DNA from: Desulfuromonadales bacterium
Lineage (GTDB): Bacteria > Desulfobacterota > Desulfuromonadia > Geobacterales > Pseudopelobacteraceae
Assembly (NCBI GenBank): GCA_013377095.1
Contig: JACAAY010000002.1
Coordinates: 55,417-119,416, forward strand
Length of the DNA: 64,000 nucleotides
Reading direction: 5' to 3'
Part shown: piece by piece, positions 51,787-60,336 of the stretch
Layout of the letters: every line of letters starts with the position of its first letter
Numbering within the stretch: the first letter of the stretch is position 1
Notes under the pieces: generated by a model
Database searches by the model: none
The model's input: the letters and a program-made list of their open reading frames with translations, nothing else
What the model was told of the DNA's origin: nothing
Program-made: the position numbers and the translations under genes

Positions 51787-52383
51787 TTACTTGGCGTATT
51801 TTGCCAGGTAATCGGCAACGCCTTCGGCGGTGGGTTTCATCGCTTCCTCGCCCTCCTGCCAGTTTGCAGGGCAGACCTCGCCATGGGTGTCGGAAAACTG
51901 GACCGCATCGAGCATCCTGAGCGCTTCAATTACACTGCGCCCCAGTGGCAGGTCGTTGACGATGCTGTGGCGGATCATTCCGGTCGGGTCAATCAGGAAC
52001 AGGCCACGGAGCGCCACTGAATTGTTCAGCAGGATGCCGTAGGCTTTGGCTATTTCCTTGTTCAGATCCTGGACCAGCGGAAACTGGATATTGCCGATGC
52101 CGCCATTCTCGATGGGGGTGTTTTTCCACGCCAGGTGGGTGAACTTCGAGTCGACGGAAATACCGATCACTTCACAATTTTTTCCCTTGAAGCTTGCCAC
52201 TTGCTTGTTGAAGGCCAGGATTTCTGATGGGCAGACAAAGGTAAAGTCCAGCGGGTAGAACAACAGTAGAACGTACTTTCCCTTGAGGTTTGACAGTACG
52301 ATGTTGCCGAACGTATTGTCCGGCATGACCGCCTCGGCAGTGAAATCGGGGGCCTGCTGGGTGACGAGTGTCGTTAAGCTCAT
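51787..52383 (-). CDS. Typical 2-Cys peroxiredoxin
   Basis: The product is 198 residues from ATG 52383, which has AAAAGGAG upstream; the 76-residue extension is not supported. The peroxidatic Cys is in FYPLDFTFVCPSEI (about 50) and the resolving Cys in GEVCPANW (about 170). SVDSKFTHLAW and PLGRSVIEALRMLDA are family blocks. It reduces hydrogen peroxide and alkyl hydroperoxides. The electron donor is not encoded nearby. The gene is monocistronic. Confidence 0.93.
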   Translation of the reverse strand: MSLTTLVTQQAPDFTAEAVMPDNTFGNIVLSNLKGKYVLLLFYPLDFTFVCPSEILAFNKQVASFKGKNCEVIGISVDSKFTHLAWKNTPIENGGIGNIQFPLVQDLNKEIAKAYGILLNNSVALRGLFLIDPTGMIRHSIVNDLPLGRSVIEALRMLDAVQFSDTHGEVCPANWQEGEEAMKPTAEGVADYLAKYAK

Positions 52384-52914
52384 GATTATGTACTCCTTTT
52401 TTGAAGTTTGCGTTGTTAGAAAAGAAATATCAGTCTGGAGTCCGTCTGTCAATAGGATAAAAAGAGTCTTGTTTGTTTTTTTGCATTGTGGCAAAGCCAG
52501 GTCCTGTTTTCTGGGGTGGGCGGGGCTTTTTAATTGTTCTGGGGAGTTTATCTGTTCCGGGGAATCCAAGGCAAAAACCGGAACAACCGCGGACATCAGG
52601 ATCGCTGGCAATACAATCTAAAGTACTTATTTTATGATATAGCTCCCTGGAGGCGAAGTGATATTTCAGGGCATTTATTCTCAGAATCCCTTGACAGAGG
52701 TACAATGAGATTGAATTGCAGTATTTTTAGTAGCAGTTTATCCGTATCCGGAATCGGTTTCTTCACGAACTTCATTGCCACAGCAGTCGAACTGGTAGAT
52801 GCCCTGCTCATGGTTGTCCTCCTGCTATCGTTACCAGGCTGGGAAGCACTACTGAAAATCAACAATTGCAGAGAAAACAAATCCTTGTTATTGCTTCAAT
52901 CAAACAGGTGCCCC
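52384..52914. other. Long divergent intergenic region (about 530 bp)
   Basis: This AT-rich region lies between the peroxiredoxin gene (reverse) and the zinc-ribbon membrane protein gene (forward). A forward frame continues through it, but it has no ribosome site and its codons give low-complexity sequence. TTGACA occurs at 52691-52696 without a clear -10. Nothing else recognisable is present. Confidence 0.4.
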
Positions 52915-53643
52915 ATGATGTGCCCAAAATGCGGTTTCAAGCAGCCTGATGTACAGGAACAGTGCCAACGTTGCGGGGTTATCTTTGCAAAGGTGCATGG
53001 AGTGCCTGAACAGCAGTCTGAGCCAGCCTTGGTCGGGCAGAAACATGCGCGGTTTGGCGAGCTGCTGAAAAAGGTGCTGACGAATATCCCCCGTGAGAAA
53101 AACCCGGTTGTGCAGAGTGGGAGGATGCTTGTGTGGCTGGGTCTCGTGGTGTGGGGCGTGAAATTTATGTTTACACCGGTCAGCGGCGAAGCGTTTTCGG
53201 AATCGTACATGCACCTGGTCAATCTCCCCTTCCATGAAGCCGGGCATATCCTGTTTTCGCCTTTTGGCCCGTTTGTGCAGGTACTGGGCGGCACACTGGG
53301 ACAGTTGCTTATCCCGTTGATCGTGACTGTCTCCTTTGCCATCAAGGGAAATCTCTTTGCCGTGAGTGTCGGTTTCTGGTGGCTCGGGCAGAGTTTCATG
53401 GATTGCGCACCCTACATCGACGATGCTCGGGCCGGTCAACTCATGTTGCTGGGCGGCGTAACCGGAAGTGAGGTAGAGGATTACCATGACTGGGAAAACA
53501 TCCTCAGCCGTCTCGGTATGATGCAGTATGACCATTTGGTTGCCCGGATTTTCTTCGGGCGTGGCGTTCTTATCGTGATGACGGCTCTGGTATGGGGTGG
53601 CTATGTACTCTGTCGCCAGAGGCTAAAATACTGCGCAACATAG
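52915..53643 (+). CDS. Zinc-ribbon membrane protein with HEAGH motif
   Basis: The product is 242 residues from ATG 52915. The N-terminus MMCPKCGFKQPDVQEQCQRCGVIF is a CxxC...CxxC zinc ribbon. A helix follows at about 80-100. Then FHEAGHILFSPFG (about 110-122) has the HExxH pattern of membrane metalloproteases of the site-2 (M50) kind, and two to three further helices follow to the end. A conserved CAPYIDDARAGQ may supply the third metal ligand (Asp). It could be an intramembrane protease, but similarity outside the motif is not recognised. The downstream gene starts ten bases after its stop. Confidence 0.7.
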   Translation: MMCPKCGFKQPDVQEQCQRCGVIFAKVHGVPEQQSEPALVGQKHARFGELLKKVLTNIPREKNPVVQSGRMLVWLGLVVWGVKFMFTPVSGEAFSESYMHLVNLPFHEAGHILFSPFGPFVQVLGGTLGQLLIPLIVTVSFAIKGNLFAVSVGFWWLGQSFMDCAPYIDDARAGQLMLLGGVTGSEVEDYHDWENILSRLGMMQYDHLVARIFFGRGVLIVMTALVWGGYVLCRQRLKYCAT

Positions 53644-53652
53644 GGGGAATGG

Positions 53653-54159
53653 ATGAAAATACTGATGACAGGTATGGTGCTGGCACTATTGTTGATGGCT
53701 ACCTGTTCCCAAGCGGAGATGTATCGCTGGGAGGACAAAAATGGCGTGGTAACCTTCAAGGACTATCCTCCACCGGCCTCCAAAAAGCGAAAGGTCAAGG
53801 TCTATTCCGATAACGACTTTGACCCTGCGCCTCCGCAGCAACCCACGACTGCACCTGCGACACGCAGCGATAAGCGCTTGGCTGCACCGGCGCCACAGCC
53901 CATGCCCTCTAAAAATGAGCGTTTCAACGGTACGGTGGAGATGTATGTCACCGATTGGTGCGGCTACTGCAAAAAAGCGGCAGCCTACATGAGGAGCCGT
54001 GACATTCCCTTTGTGGCCTACGACATCGAAAAAGACAGCAGCGCCAAACAGCGACACAAGGAACTGGGTGGTCGCGGCGTACCGCTGATTATCGTCGGCA
54101 ATAACAAGATGTCCGGTTTTTCACCGGAGACACTGGACCAATATCTGGGGAATAGATGA
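53653..54159 (+). CDS. Exported DUF4124-glutaredoxin protein
   Basis: The product is 168 residues. A signal sequence with TCSQAEM is followed by a DUF4124 segment (MYRWEDKNGVVTFKDYPPP, about 22-40), a Pro/Ala-rich linker, and a glutaredoxin-like domain (about 92-168) with active site WCGYCKKA. A cis-Pro segment, GGRGVPLIIVGNNKMSGFS, is also present. It probably acts on thiols in the periplasm. It is coupled to the HEAGH membrane protein upstream. Confidence 0.85.
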   Translation: MKILMTGMVLALLLMATCSQAEMYRWEDKNGVVTFKDYPPPASKKRKVKVYSDNDFDPAPPQQPTTAPATRSDKRLAAPAPQPMPSKNERFNGTVEMYVTDWCGYCKKAAAYMRSRDIPFVAYDIEKDSSAKQRHKELGGRGVPLIIVGNNKMSGFSPETLDQYLGNR

Positions 54160-54211
54160 TATATTCTGTAGCAACAGACTGATTACTCGGATTCACCTCA
54201 GGAATAATACC

Positions 54212-54841
54212 ATGACTCTTTCGCCCCGCGAACCCCTGTGCCTTTTCGCCATAACACTGATTGCACTGATCATTTCCGCCATCAACCCCCATGATCGCTT
54301 GACATGGGTGCTGGAAGTGTTCCCCTTTTTCATTGCCGTGGGCATTATGGTTCCCACTTGGCATCGCTTTCCCCTTACCCCGCTACTCTACCGGTTGATC
54401 CTGATTCACAGCATCATTCTGTTTATCGGTGGCCATTACACCTATGCGGAGGTTCCTTTTGGTCACTGGTTGCAGGAACTGCTCGGTCTTTCCCGCAATC
54501 CCTATGATCGTATCGGTCATTTTGCCCAAGGTTTCGTCCCGGCCATGCTTGCCCGTGAGATCCTGCTGCGCCGGACGCCGCTGGTGCGCGGAGGGTGGCT
54601 GTTTTTCCTGGTTGCATCGGTCTGTCTGGCGGTGAGTGCCTGTTACGAATTCATCGAGTGGTGGAGTGCGGTAATGCTCGGCCAGGGGGCAGATGCTTTT
54701 CTCGGTACCCAGGGGGATCCCTGGGATACCCAGTGGGACATGTTCACCGCCCTGCTGGGGGCCTTGGCAGCGCAGCTTCTTCTGGTCCGTATCCATGATC
54801 GGCAACTGGAGCAGCTTGACTCACATCTTCGAAAGGGTTGA
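54212..54841 (+). CDS. DUF2238 (YjdF-type) integral membrane protein
   Basis: The product is 209 residues with about five to six helices. Motifs of the YjdF family are seen: GGHYTYAEVPFG (about 72), RNPYDRIGHFAQGFVPA (about 95), CYEFIEWWSA (about 143) and GDPWDTQWDM (about 167). The conserved polar residues inside helices suggest a transport or enzyme role, but no function is established. It overlaps in time with the small gene that follows five bases later. Confidence 0.85.
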   Translation: MTLSPREPLCLFAITLIALIISAINPHDRLTWVLEVFPFFIAVGIMVPTWHRFPLTPLLYRLILIHSIILFIGGHYTYAEVPFGHWLQELLGLSRNPYDRIGHFAQGFVPAMLAREILLRRTPLVRGGWLFFLVASVCLAVSACYEFIEWWSAVMLGQGADAFLGTQGDPWDTQWDMFTALLGALAAQLLLVRIHDRQLEQLDSHLRKG

Positions 54842-54845
54842 TGTC

Positions 54846-55073
54846 ATGGTTGAGCATGAGTACGACTGGCTGCGCTTCTGGATTCACTTTATCTGCGGGG
54901 CATTGCTGGGAGGACTATTGGGAATCGGTTCCTGGTTGCGCTATTGGCAGCCCGATCACTCGCCTCTGCTCTGGATTGGTGGTTGCGCCTTGGCAGTGGG
55001 GCTGGTTGCAGGGATTTGGGGCGATCGCTTCTGGGAAAGGTTTCTGGAGGATGTGCGCTGGTTTCGCTGGTAA
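54846..55073 (+). CDS. Small two-helix membrane protein
   Basis: The product is 75 residues. Two helices (about 10-27 and 38-58) flank a short Trp-rich loop, and the C-terminus FWERFLEDVRWFRW is amphipathic. It starts five bases after the DUF2238 gene, with GAAAGGG upstream. It has the glycine-rich first helix GALLGGLLGIG, which resembles membrane-embedded small proteins. No domain is recognised. Confidence 0.65.
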   Translation: MVEHEYDWLRFWIHFICGALLGGLLGIGSWLRYWQPDHSPLLWIGGCALAVGLVAGIWGDRFWERFLEDVRWFRW

Positions 55074-55222
55074 AGCTGCTCTTTTTTGTTTCTCCGTAAC
55101 GTGCATTATTGGTTTGTTAGTTGTCCAAATAATGCATGCCCGCTGTATTTAATTACTCCCTCCAAAATGACGTAATTGTAATAAGTATCATGTAAACAGC
55201 GTATTACGTGTAATCTGGTCTT

Positions 55223-55238
55223 TGGCACACTCCCTGTA
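55223..55238 (+). promoter_or_regulatory. TGGCAC-type element, possible sigma-54 promoter 1
   Basis: TGGCACACTCCCTGTA lies 57 bases before the ATG of the first small protein. TGGCAC is the -24 box of sigma-54 promoters. The -12 half is CTGTA rather than TTGCA, so the match is imperfect. The same block, with two changes, recurs at 60072 at almost the same distance from a similar gene. Confidence 0.5.
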
Positions 55239-55279
55239 AGGTGTTTTGTGAAACACACAAACCCGGCAGGGAGGATGCC

Positions 55280-55453
55280 ATGAAAACCTCGCTCATCAAA
55301 CTCGCAATCGCCGTTGTCCCCTTCATCACTCTGGTCAGCTCAATCATTGTCATCAAGCTCATTACCAGCAACCATAGCCACCATTCGCTCTCGTTCCATC
55401 GCACCCGTCGCAGTATTCTGCGTGCGCTGGCTTCCGGCGTGATGATGCGGTGA
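55280..55453 (+). CDS. Small membrane protein, leader of the first unit
   Basis: The product is 57 residues from ATG 55280, with GGGAGG upstream. One helix (about 5-28) begins after MKTSLIKL and is followed by a His/Ser/Arg-rich tail (SNHSHHSLSFHRTRRS). It parallels the 67-residue protein at 60131 (MKSFIHKLSITIIPLITL) in size, start, helix and upstream region. No known function. Confidence 0.6.
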   Translation: MKTSLIKLAIAVVPFITLVSSIIVIKLITSNHSHHSLSFHRTRRSILRALASGVMMR

Positions 55454-55480
55454 ACCCAATCCTATTTTTCGGAGGTAGAA

Positions 55481-58360
55481 ATGAAGCGGAGTACCATCTT
55501 GCCCGTGATCGTTATTTCCCTGCTGGCTGTTTCCCTGGCGGCCCTAGCGGCCATCGGTTCTGGCGGGCCGCAGATGCAGACTGTGGTTCCACAGGTGCAC
55601 AAAAGCGGTACGGAGGGCTATTTCCGGATTGTTGCGTCTCTTCCCTCTGGCGTACCCCAGGGGAGGCAGGTTCTTCCGGTGCAGGCGGAAGCGGGAGATG
55701 TGTTTCTGTTGCATGCCATGTCCAGCGAGAGCATTTCCCCTGACGATGACGCGCAAGACTCGAGAGTGGCGGGTACCTCTGCCCCCCGGACGGTCACCAT
55801 CACCCGCCGCTTCAGTCGGCCCGGCCGCGCCCGCCTGATCGTCATGACCCGCTCACCGGAGGGCAAGCTCAAGCCGCTTCTCAAGCTTGCTTTGGCCCTG
55901 CCGGAGGCCGATGCTTCTGCGCCCGACGTACGCACGGAATGGGCGCGTCAGCAGCAGTGGTCTCTTTTCGGTTCCGACCCCGAGCGGGAAGACTCCTTCA
56001 GCCATTACTGGAACCTGGCCATCGCCCCCCGTTATGGCCTGTCATCGGAGCTGCATGAGTCATCATGGCGCTCCCGCCGCGAGCCGCCTGATCTGTACAG
56101 CGTCTTTACCGGGGCAGCAGCCATCCAGGAAACGCTGCAGCTGGAAGTGTTGGAAGGCGCTTCCCGTTCTTCATCCAAGACGCCGGAAATGGAACAGCCG
56201 CTGTCCAGCCTGACCGGTCCCACGGTCAAGTCGCATCCCTTCCGCGAGATGCTCAAGGGGAAAACGCCGCAGCTCCCACCACTGGCTTCGTATATTCCAG
56301 AGGATCAGTATGCGGTTTTCTTCAGCGATATCACCAAGCAGATCGAACTGGCCGACCTGATGGACGAGTGGGGTGGTAACCTGCTGCACCAGGTGGAAAG
56401 CAGTGCTCGTGATTTCAGGGTCAGGCAGAAGATCAGCGGGCAGCTCTGTCTCGAGAACAGCCAGCTGACCCGCTGGTTCGGAGATCGGGTGGTGGCGGAC
56501 ATGGCCTTCACCGGTCGCGACCCGTATCTGAAGGAGGGAACCGCATTTACCGTGCTGTTCTCCCTGAAGGACAGCAAGCACTTCCGCAAACAGCTTGAAA
56601 AACGCTACGCCGAAGCGGTTGCCAGTCGGGGCGCGGTCAGTTCAGCATTCATCCTGGAGGGATTTCAAGGCATGGCCGTGGTCTCTGCCGATCAGGCTGT
56701 CTCCTCCCATGCCCTGTTCATGGGTAACATGGCGGTGGTCTCCACCAGCAGGGAGGCTCTGGCGCAGATCGTGGCGGTCCAGGCGTGACGCTACCCCGCG
56801 CTGGCCCAGGCTAACGACTTCCGTTACATGCGCACCATTTTCCCCCAGAACGCAGCCGAGGAAGATGTTTTCATCTACCTGTCCGATGCTCACATCCGCA
56901 ACCTGGTGGGGCCGCGCTGGAAGATCGGCGAGGCCCGCCGCATGCGCTGCGCCGGCAATATGGCCCTGCTTGCTAATGCCCGGCTTTGGTTCAGAGCCGA
57001 ACAGCGGCGCGAACCGACCATGGCCGAGCTGATTACGGGTGGCTATCTGGGAAAAAATACGCCGCTCTGTCCGGATCACGGCGCCTACGAGATCGACGGG
57101 AATGGAATCCCGCACTGCTCGTTGCACAACCGTCCCGGGTTGCTGACCCCTGTGGCTGAGGTGCCCCTGGAAAAGGTTACCAGTGAAGAAGCTGAACAAT
57201 ACAGTGCATTCGTGGCCAACTACAACCGCTACTGGACCCGCTTTTTCGATCCCATCGGCATCCGGGTCAAGATGGGCAGGGATATCCGTATCCAGACCTG
57301 TATCCTGCCCCTGATCGAGAATTCCTGGTATGATGGCCTGGCTGCTTTTTCAGGCCGGACGGCCGGCAGTCTGAGTGAAAGTGTTGTGCTGCCGCGCACC
57401 GTCATGTCACTGCGTGGGCATATGGCGCCGGAATGGCTGCAGCATACCGATCTGGTGCGCAAGCTGGCCGACCGCAACCAGCTCAACCTGTCATGGCTGG
57501 GAGATGAGATCTCCCTCAATCTCTGCGACGGCCAGGTACTCTTCAGTGTCGGCGGTAGCGCCATGGGGTTGTTGGGGCACGAGGTGGGGCGATCTTCCTC
57601 CCTGGAACCGTTGGTGATCGGCTATCTTGGCTCGGCCCTTAATCTGCCCACCTATCTGGCCGTCAAGGTTACGGATCCCAAAAAGGCGGAACAGTCGATT
57701 CCGGCTCTGTTCAGTGCACTTGGCCCCCGTCACTCCCGCGATGGCGAGCTATCCGTCGAGACGTACTCCCTGGAGAATCATCATGGCAAGCCGTTGTACG
57801 TGGCCAACTTCACCCTCTGGGTGGTCAAGTTGCGGCTCTACTCCGCCGTGGTGGATGACCGGTTGGTGATCGCTTCCCGCCGGGATATCGTCACCGACCT
57901 GATGGATTCGTCGGCCAGGGGAGGCCGGGCGAGGGTGGTCAACAACGAAGGTAACATGGAGATGTCGCTCTATCGTTCTGCTTTCAAGCAACTGGAGGAG
58001 GTGGTCAATCTGGGATACCAGGAGGAGGTTCGCCGCGCCTGCCACAGAAATCTTCCTCTGGCGGCAATCCTGCTCAAGAATCTGGCTCTTCCGGCTGACC
58101 ATTTTGCGGCGGAAACCGCCGCGTTGCGAGGCTACTCACCCTACTGCCCCTCGGGAGGCAACTATCAGCTCGATCCCGCAAGCGGCGCAGTGACCTGTTC
58201 TGTGCACGGAAACCGTTATCGTCCCCGGCAGCCGGAGTCGGGAGATCAAAACTCGGCAACCCTGAAACTGGTCAACTCCCTGGAGCGGGTCAACGCCCGG
58301 CTGAGCTTCACCCCGGAAGGGCTGATGACCACGGTGGACATCAGGCGCAAGGCCGAGTGA
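55481..58360 (+). pseudogene. Exported protein gene interrupted by one in-frame TGA
   Basis: Frame 1 runs without change from ATG 55481 (GGAGGT upstream) to the stop at 58358-58360, except for a single TGA at 56786-56788. The 13 codons after it continue in frame to the next Met at 56828, and amino-acid character does not change. The whole product would be 958 residues plus the stop position. It has a signal peptide (about 1-24) and two Cys/His motifs (CPDHGAYEIDGNGIPHC, CPSGGNYQLDPASGAVTC) of the kind CPxxGxYxxDxxxGxxxCSxH. A point nonsense change (CGA to TGA) or a sequencing error is most likely. Function is unknown. Confidence 0.75.
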
Positions 58361-58409
58361 GCAATAGTTGCCTGAGTCGTATCACAATACTCTTATCGGA
58401 GGATCTGCC

Positions 58410-59297
58410 ATGAAAACACGAACGCTTGTCGTATCCTGTCTGCTTGTCTTTAGCTTGGTTCCGCAATTCGGCTGCGCGCATCACGGTGAAACAAGGAGCT
58501 CTTCATCAGCCCCACTGGGCAAGCTGATCGAACCGGTAAAGGATTCGCGTCAGGTGGACCGGAAAGCCGCGCTAACCCTTCCCGCTACGGTGGTAATCCT
58601 GATGGCCCCCGGCAAGCAGCCCGACGGGATCAGGTTGCCCGACACCACCCTGCGTCAGGCTGCCGAAAAGCTCAAAAAGCAACTCCTGGCAAACCCCAAG
58701 TTTATCGGCTCGGTTGCCGTGGTTACGGTGGACGACACAAAGGGGAAGATATCTCTTGAAGGGTTCCGGGCCAGCTATGCCGCTGATATTGCCCTCATTC
58801 TTTCCTACCAGCAGGACCAGAGAACCGGACAAAGCGGCGCTGCGGGACTCATGGACGTCATGCTCATCGGCATGTTCCTGGTGCCCGGAGTCGAGACAAA
58901 AACAGCCAGCGTCATCGATGGCATGGTTGTCCACATCCCCAGTAGTGCCATCATCTTCAGGGCAAGCGGCCTGGATGAACGTTCGACCCATTCGACAACC
59001 CATGCCAGGAAAGATACGGCAACCGAAGAATCGATCAACAGCATTCTGGCTGCCACGACCGACTTTGGTAATTCACTCTGCAAAAGCCTGACGAAGTTTG
59101 AGAATTATGACCTCTCCCAGGCGGTTCCCCTGTCGCTGCAGAACACGGACAATTCCTCCAATGATGCCCAGGGCAAGCCGGCCAACGACTACTGGGAGAA
59201 CGTGAATCGCTTTAAGGCGACAGGTGGAGGAGGATTGGGGATGATCACGATGATTGCTTCCGTGGCCGTCGGCGTTGCTGCCTGGCGACACAAATGA
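58410..59297 (+). CDS. Lipoprotein with GlyGly-CTERM-like C-terminus
   Basis: The product is 295 residues. The leader ends in a lipobox VPQFGC (Cys about 22). A central domain has an alternating helix/strand look (QAAEKLKKQLLANPKFIGSV, then AADIALILSYQQD) and no known family. The last 25 residues are a glycine-rich run TGGGGLG, a hydrophobic helix and WRHK. This is the layout of rhombosortase (GlyGly-CTERM) sorting signals. The next gene overlaps by ATGA and is a rhombosortase-like protease. The start has GGAGGA upstream. Confidence 0.75.
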   Translation: MKTRTLVVSCLLVFSLVPQFGCAHHGETRSSSSAPLGKLIEPVKDSRQVDRKAALTLPATVVILMAPGKQPDGIRLPDTTLRQAAEKLKKQLLANPKFIGSVAVVTVDDTKGKISLEGFRASYAADIALILSYQQDQRTGQSGAAGLMDVMLIGMFLVPGVETKTASVIDGMVVHIPSSAIIFRASGLDERSTHSTTHARKDTATEESINSILAATTDFGNSLCKSLTKFENYDLSQAVPLSLQNTDNSSNDAQGKPANDYWENVNRFKATGGGGLGMITMIASVAVGVAAWRHK

Positions 59298-59887
59298 AAT
59301 TCATCTTCTGCATTGCCCTGCTGGCCGGCCTGGTGACGGCATCCGCCGATCTCAGCGGTGCTGCATCCCTGGATGTCGCACGGGTCGTTTCCGGAGAAGT
59401 CTGGCGCATGGTAAGTGGTCACCTCACCCATCTGACCTGGAGGCAGTACATAACGGACGTTCCTGCCTTTGTCTTCCTCTATGGTGCCTACATCCGGAGG
59501 AGCGGGACTGTCAGCGGGGTGCTTCTGGCCCTGTTTTCGGCGGTGTCCGTTTCTGGCGTCGTCATAATTGCGGGCGTGCATCAACTCTATGGCGGGCTTT
59601 CGGGTGTATCCTGTGCCGCTTTTGCCGCCATTCTTCTTGTCTGGATCATGGAGCATCCCCGGCGTATGGCGAACTATCTCGTGGCTGCAGTATTTTGCGC
59701 ATTTCTCTTGTCAATGGGGGGTGTTGCATCGGGTGTAAGGGTTGCCAAGGAGGCCCATATCGCGGGAGCGGTGACTGGTGCGATCTTTGAGCTGCTGCGT
59801 GTCTGGCTGTTGGGGGGATGCGTGTCGGGATCCGGTCCAGGGAGAGTTTTCCATTCAGCATGCAAGGCGACGCCATCAGGCCATTGA
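59294..59887 (+). CDS. rrtA: Rhombosortase-like rhomboid protease
   Basis: The product is 197 residues with about six helices. The rhomboid markers are EVWRMVSGHLTHLTW (about 35), the active-site serine in GGLSGVS (about 103), and the catalytic His in EAHIAGAVTG (about 157). The small six-helix size and the WRMxxGHLTH segment resemble rhombosortases (GlyGly-CTERM-processing rhomboids, TIGR03902). It is translationally coupled to a lipoprotein with a matching C-terminal signal. The last 25 residues after the final helix are not conserved-looking. Confidence 0.75.
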   Translation: MKFIFCIALLAGLVTASADLSGAASLDVARVVSGEVWRMVSGHLTHLTWRQYITDVPAFVFLYGAYIRRSGTVSGVLLALFSAVSVSGVVIIAGVHQLYGGLSGVSCAAFAAILLVWIMEHPRRMANYLVAAVFCAFLLSMGGVASGVRVAKEAHIAGAVTGAIFELLRVWLLGGCVSGSGPGRVFHSACKATPSGH

Positions 59888-60071
59888 GGCTTCGGCAGCT
59901 CAATGGCCTGACCATACAGGTGTGGCAACTCGTAGTCTCCGGTGCTTGGACGTTGTATGTATGGTACTTGTACATATTGTGGATATGTTACATGAGCTCT
60001 TATTTCTCTGGATTGAAAGTTAAGAGTGGATTGTACTTTAATAACATAAGGTTATTCAGCGTTATCCCATC

Positions 60072-60087
60072 TGGCACGCTCCCTGAA
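60072..60087 (+). promoter_or_regulatory. TGGCAC-type element, possible sigma-54 promoter 2
   Basis: TGGCACGCTCCCTGAA is the counterpart of the element at 55223 and is placed 59 bases before the ATG of the second small protein. The flanks are also alike (GTGTTTTGTG versus GTGTTTGGTG; CAGGGAGG before both starts). The -12 part is CTGAA. Confidence 0.5.
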
Positions 60088-60130
60088 ATGTGTTTGGTGT
60101 AGCACGAACAAACGTAGCAGGGAGGCCGTC

Positions 60131-60334
60131 ATGAAATCCTTTATTCACAAACTCTCAATCACCATCATTCCCCTGATCACCCTGTCATTGCTGGCGACCA
60201 TTACCCTGAGCGCCTCGAAAATGGCAGCACGCTATCAAGCCAGTGTTTTGGGCAAATCCGAAGCTGTTCTTCAGATTCCTCCCAACAACTACACCGACGT
60301 TTTAAACGGTCTCTTTGCCCCTTCAGGGAGATAG
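60131..60334 (+). CDS. Small membrane protein, leader of the second unit
   Basis: The product is 67 residues. After MKSFIHKLS comes one helix (about 9-28), and then a polar tail with ARYQASVLGKSEAV. The start, helix and upstream region are alike in the 57-residue protein at 55280, so the two are probably paralogues. The DUF2339 gene starts two bases after its stop. Confidence 0.6.
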   Translation: MKSFIHKLSITIIPLITLSLLATITLSASKMAARYQASVLGKSEAVLQIPPNNYTDVLNGLFAPSGR

Positions 60335-60336
60335 CC

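Noticed and set aside
56786..56788. Selenocysteine at the in-frame TGA
   Set aside because: No plausible SECIS hairpin follows at the usual distance, and the context does not show a redox motif. A nonsense change is simpler.
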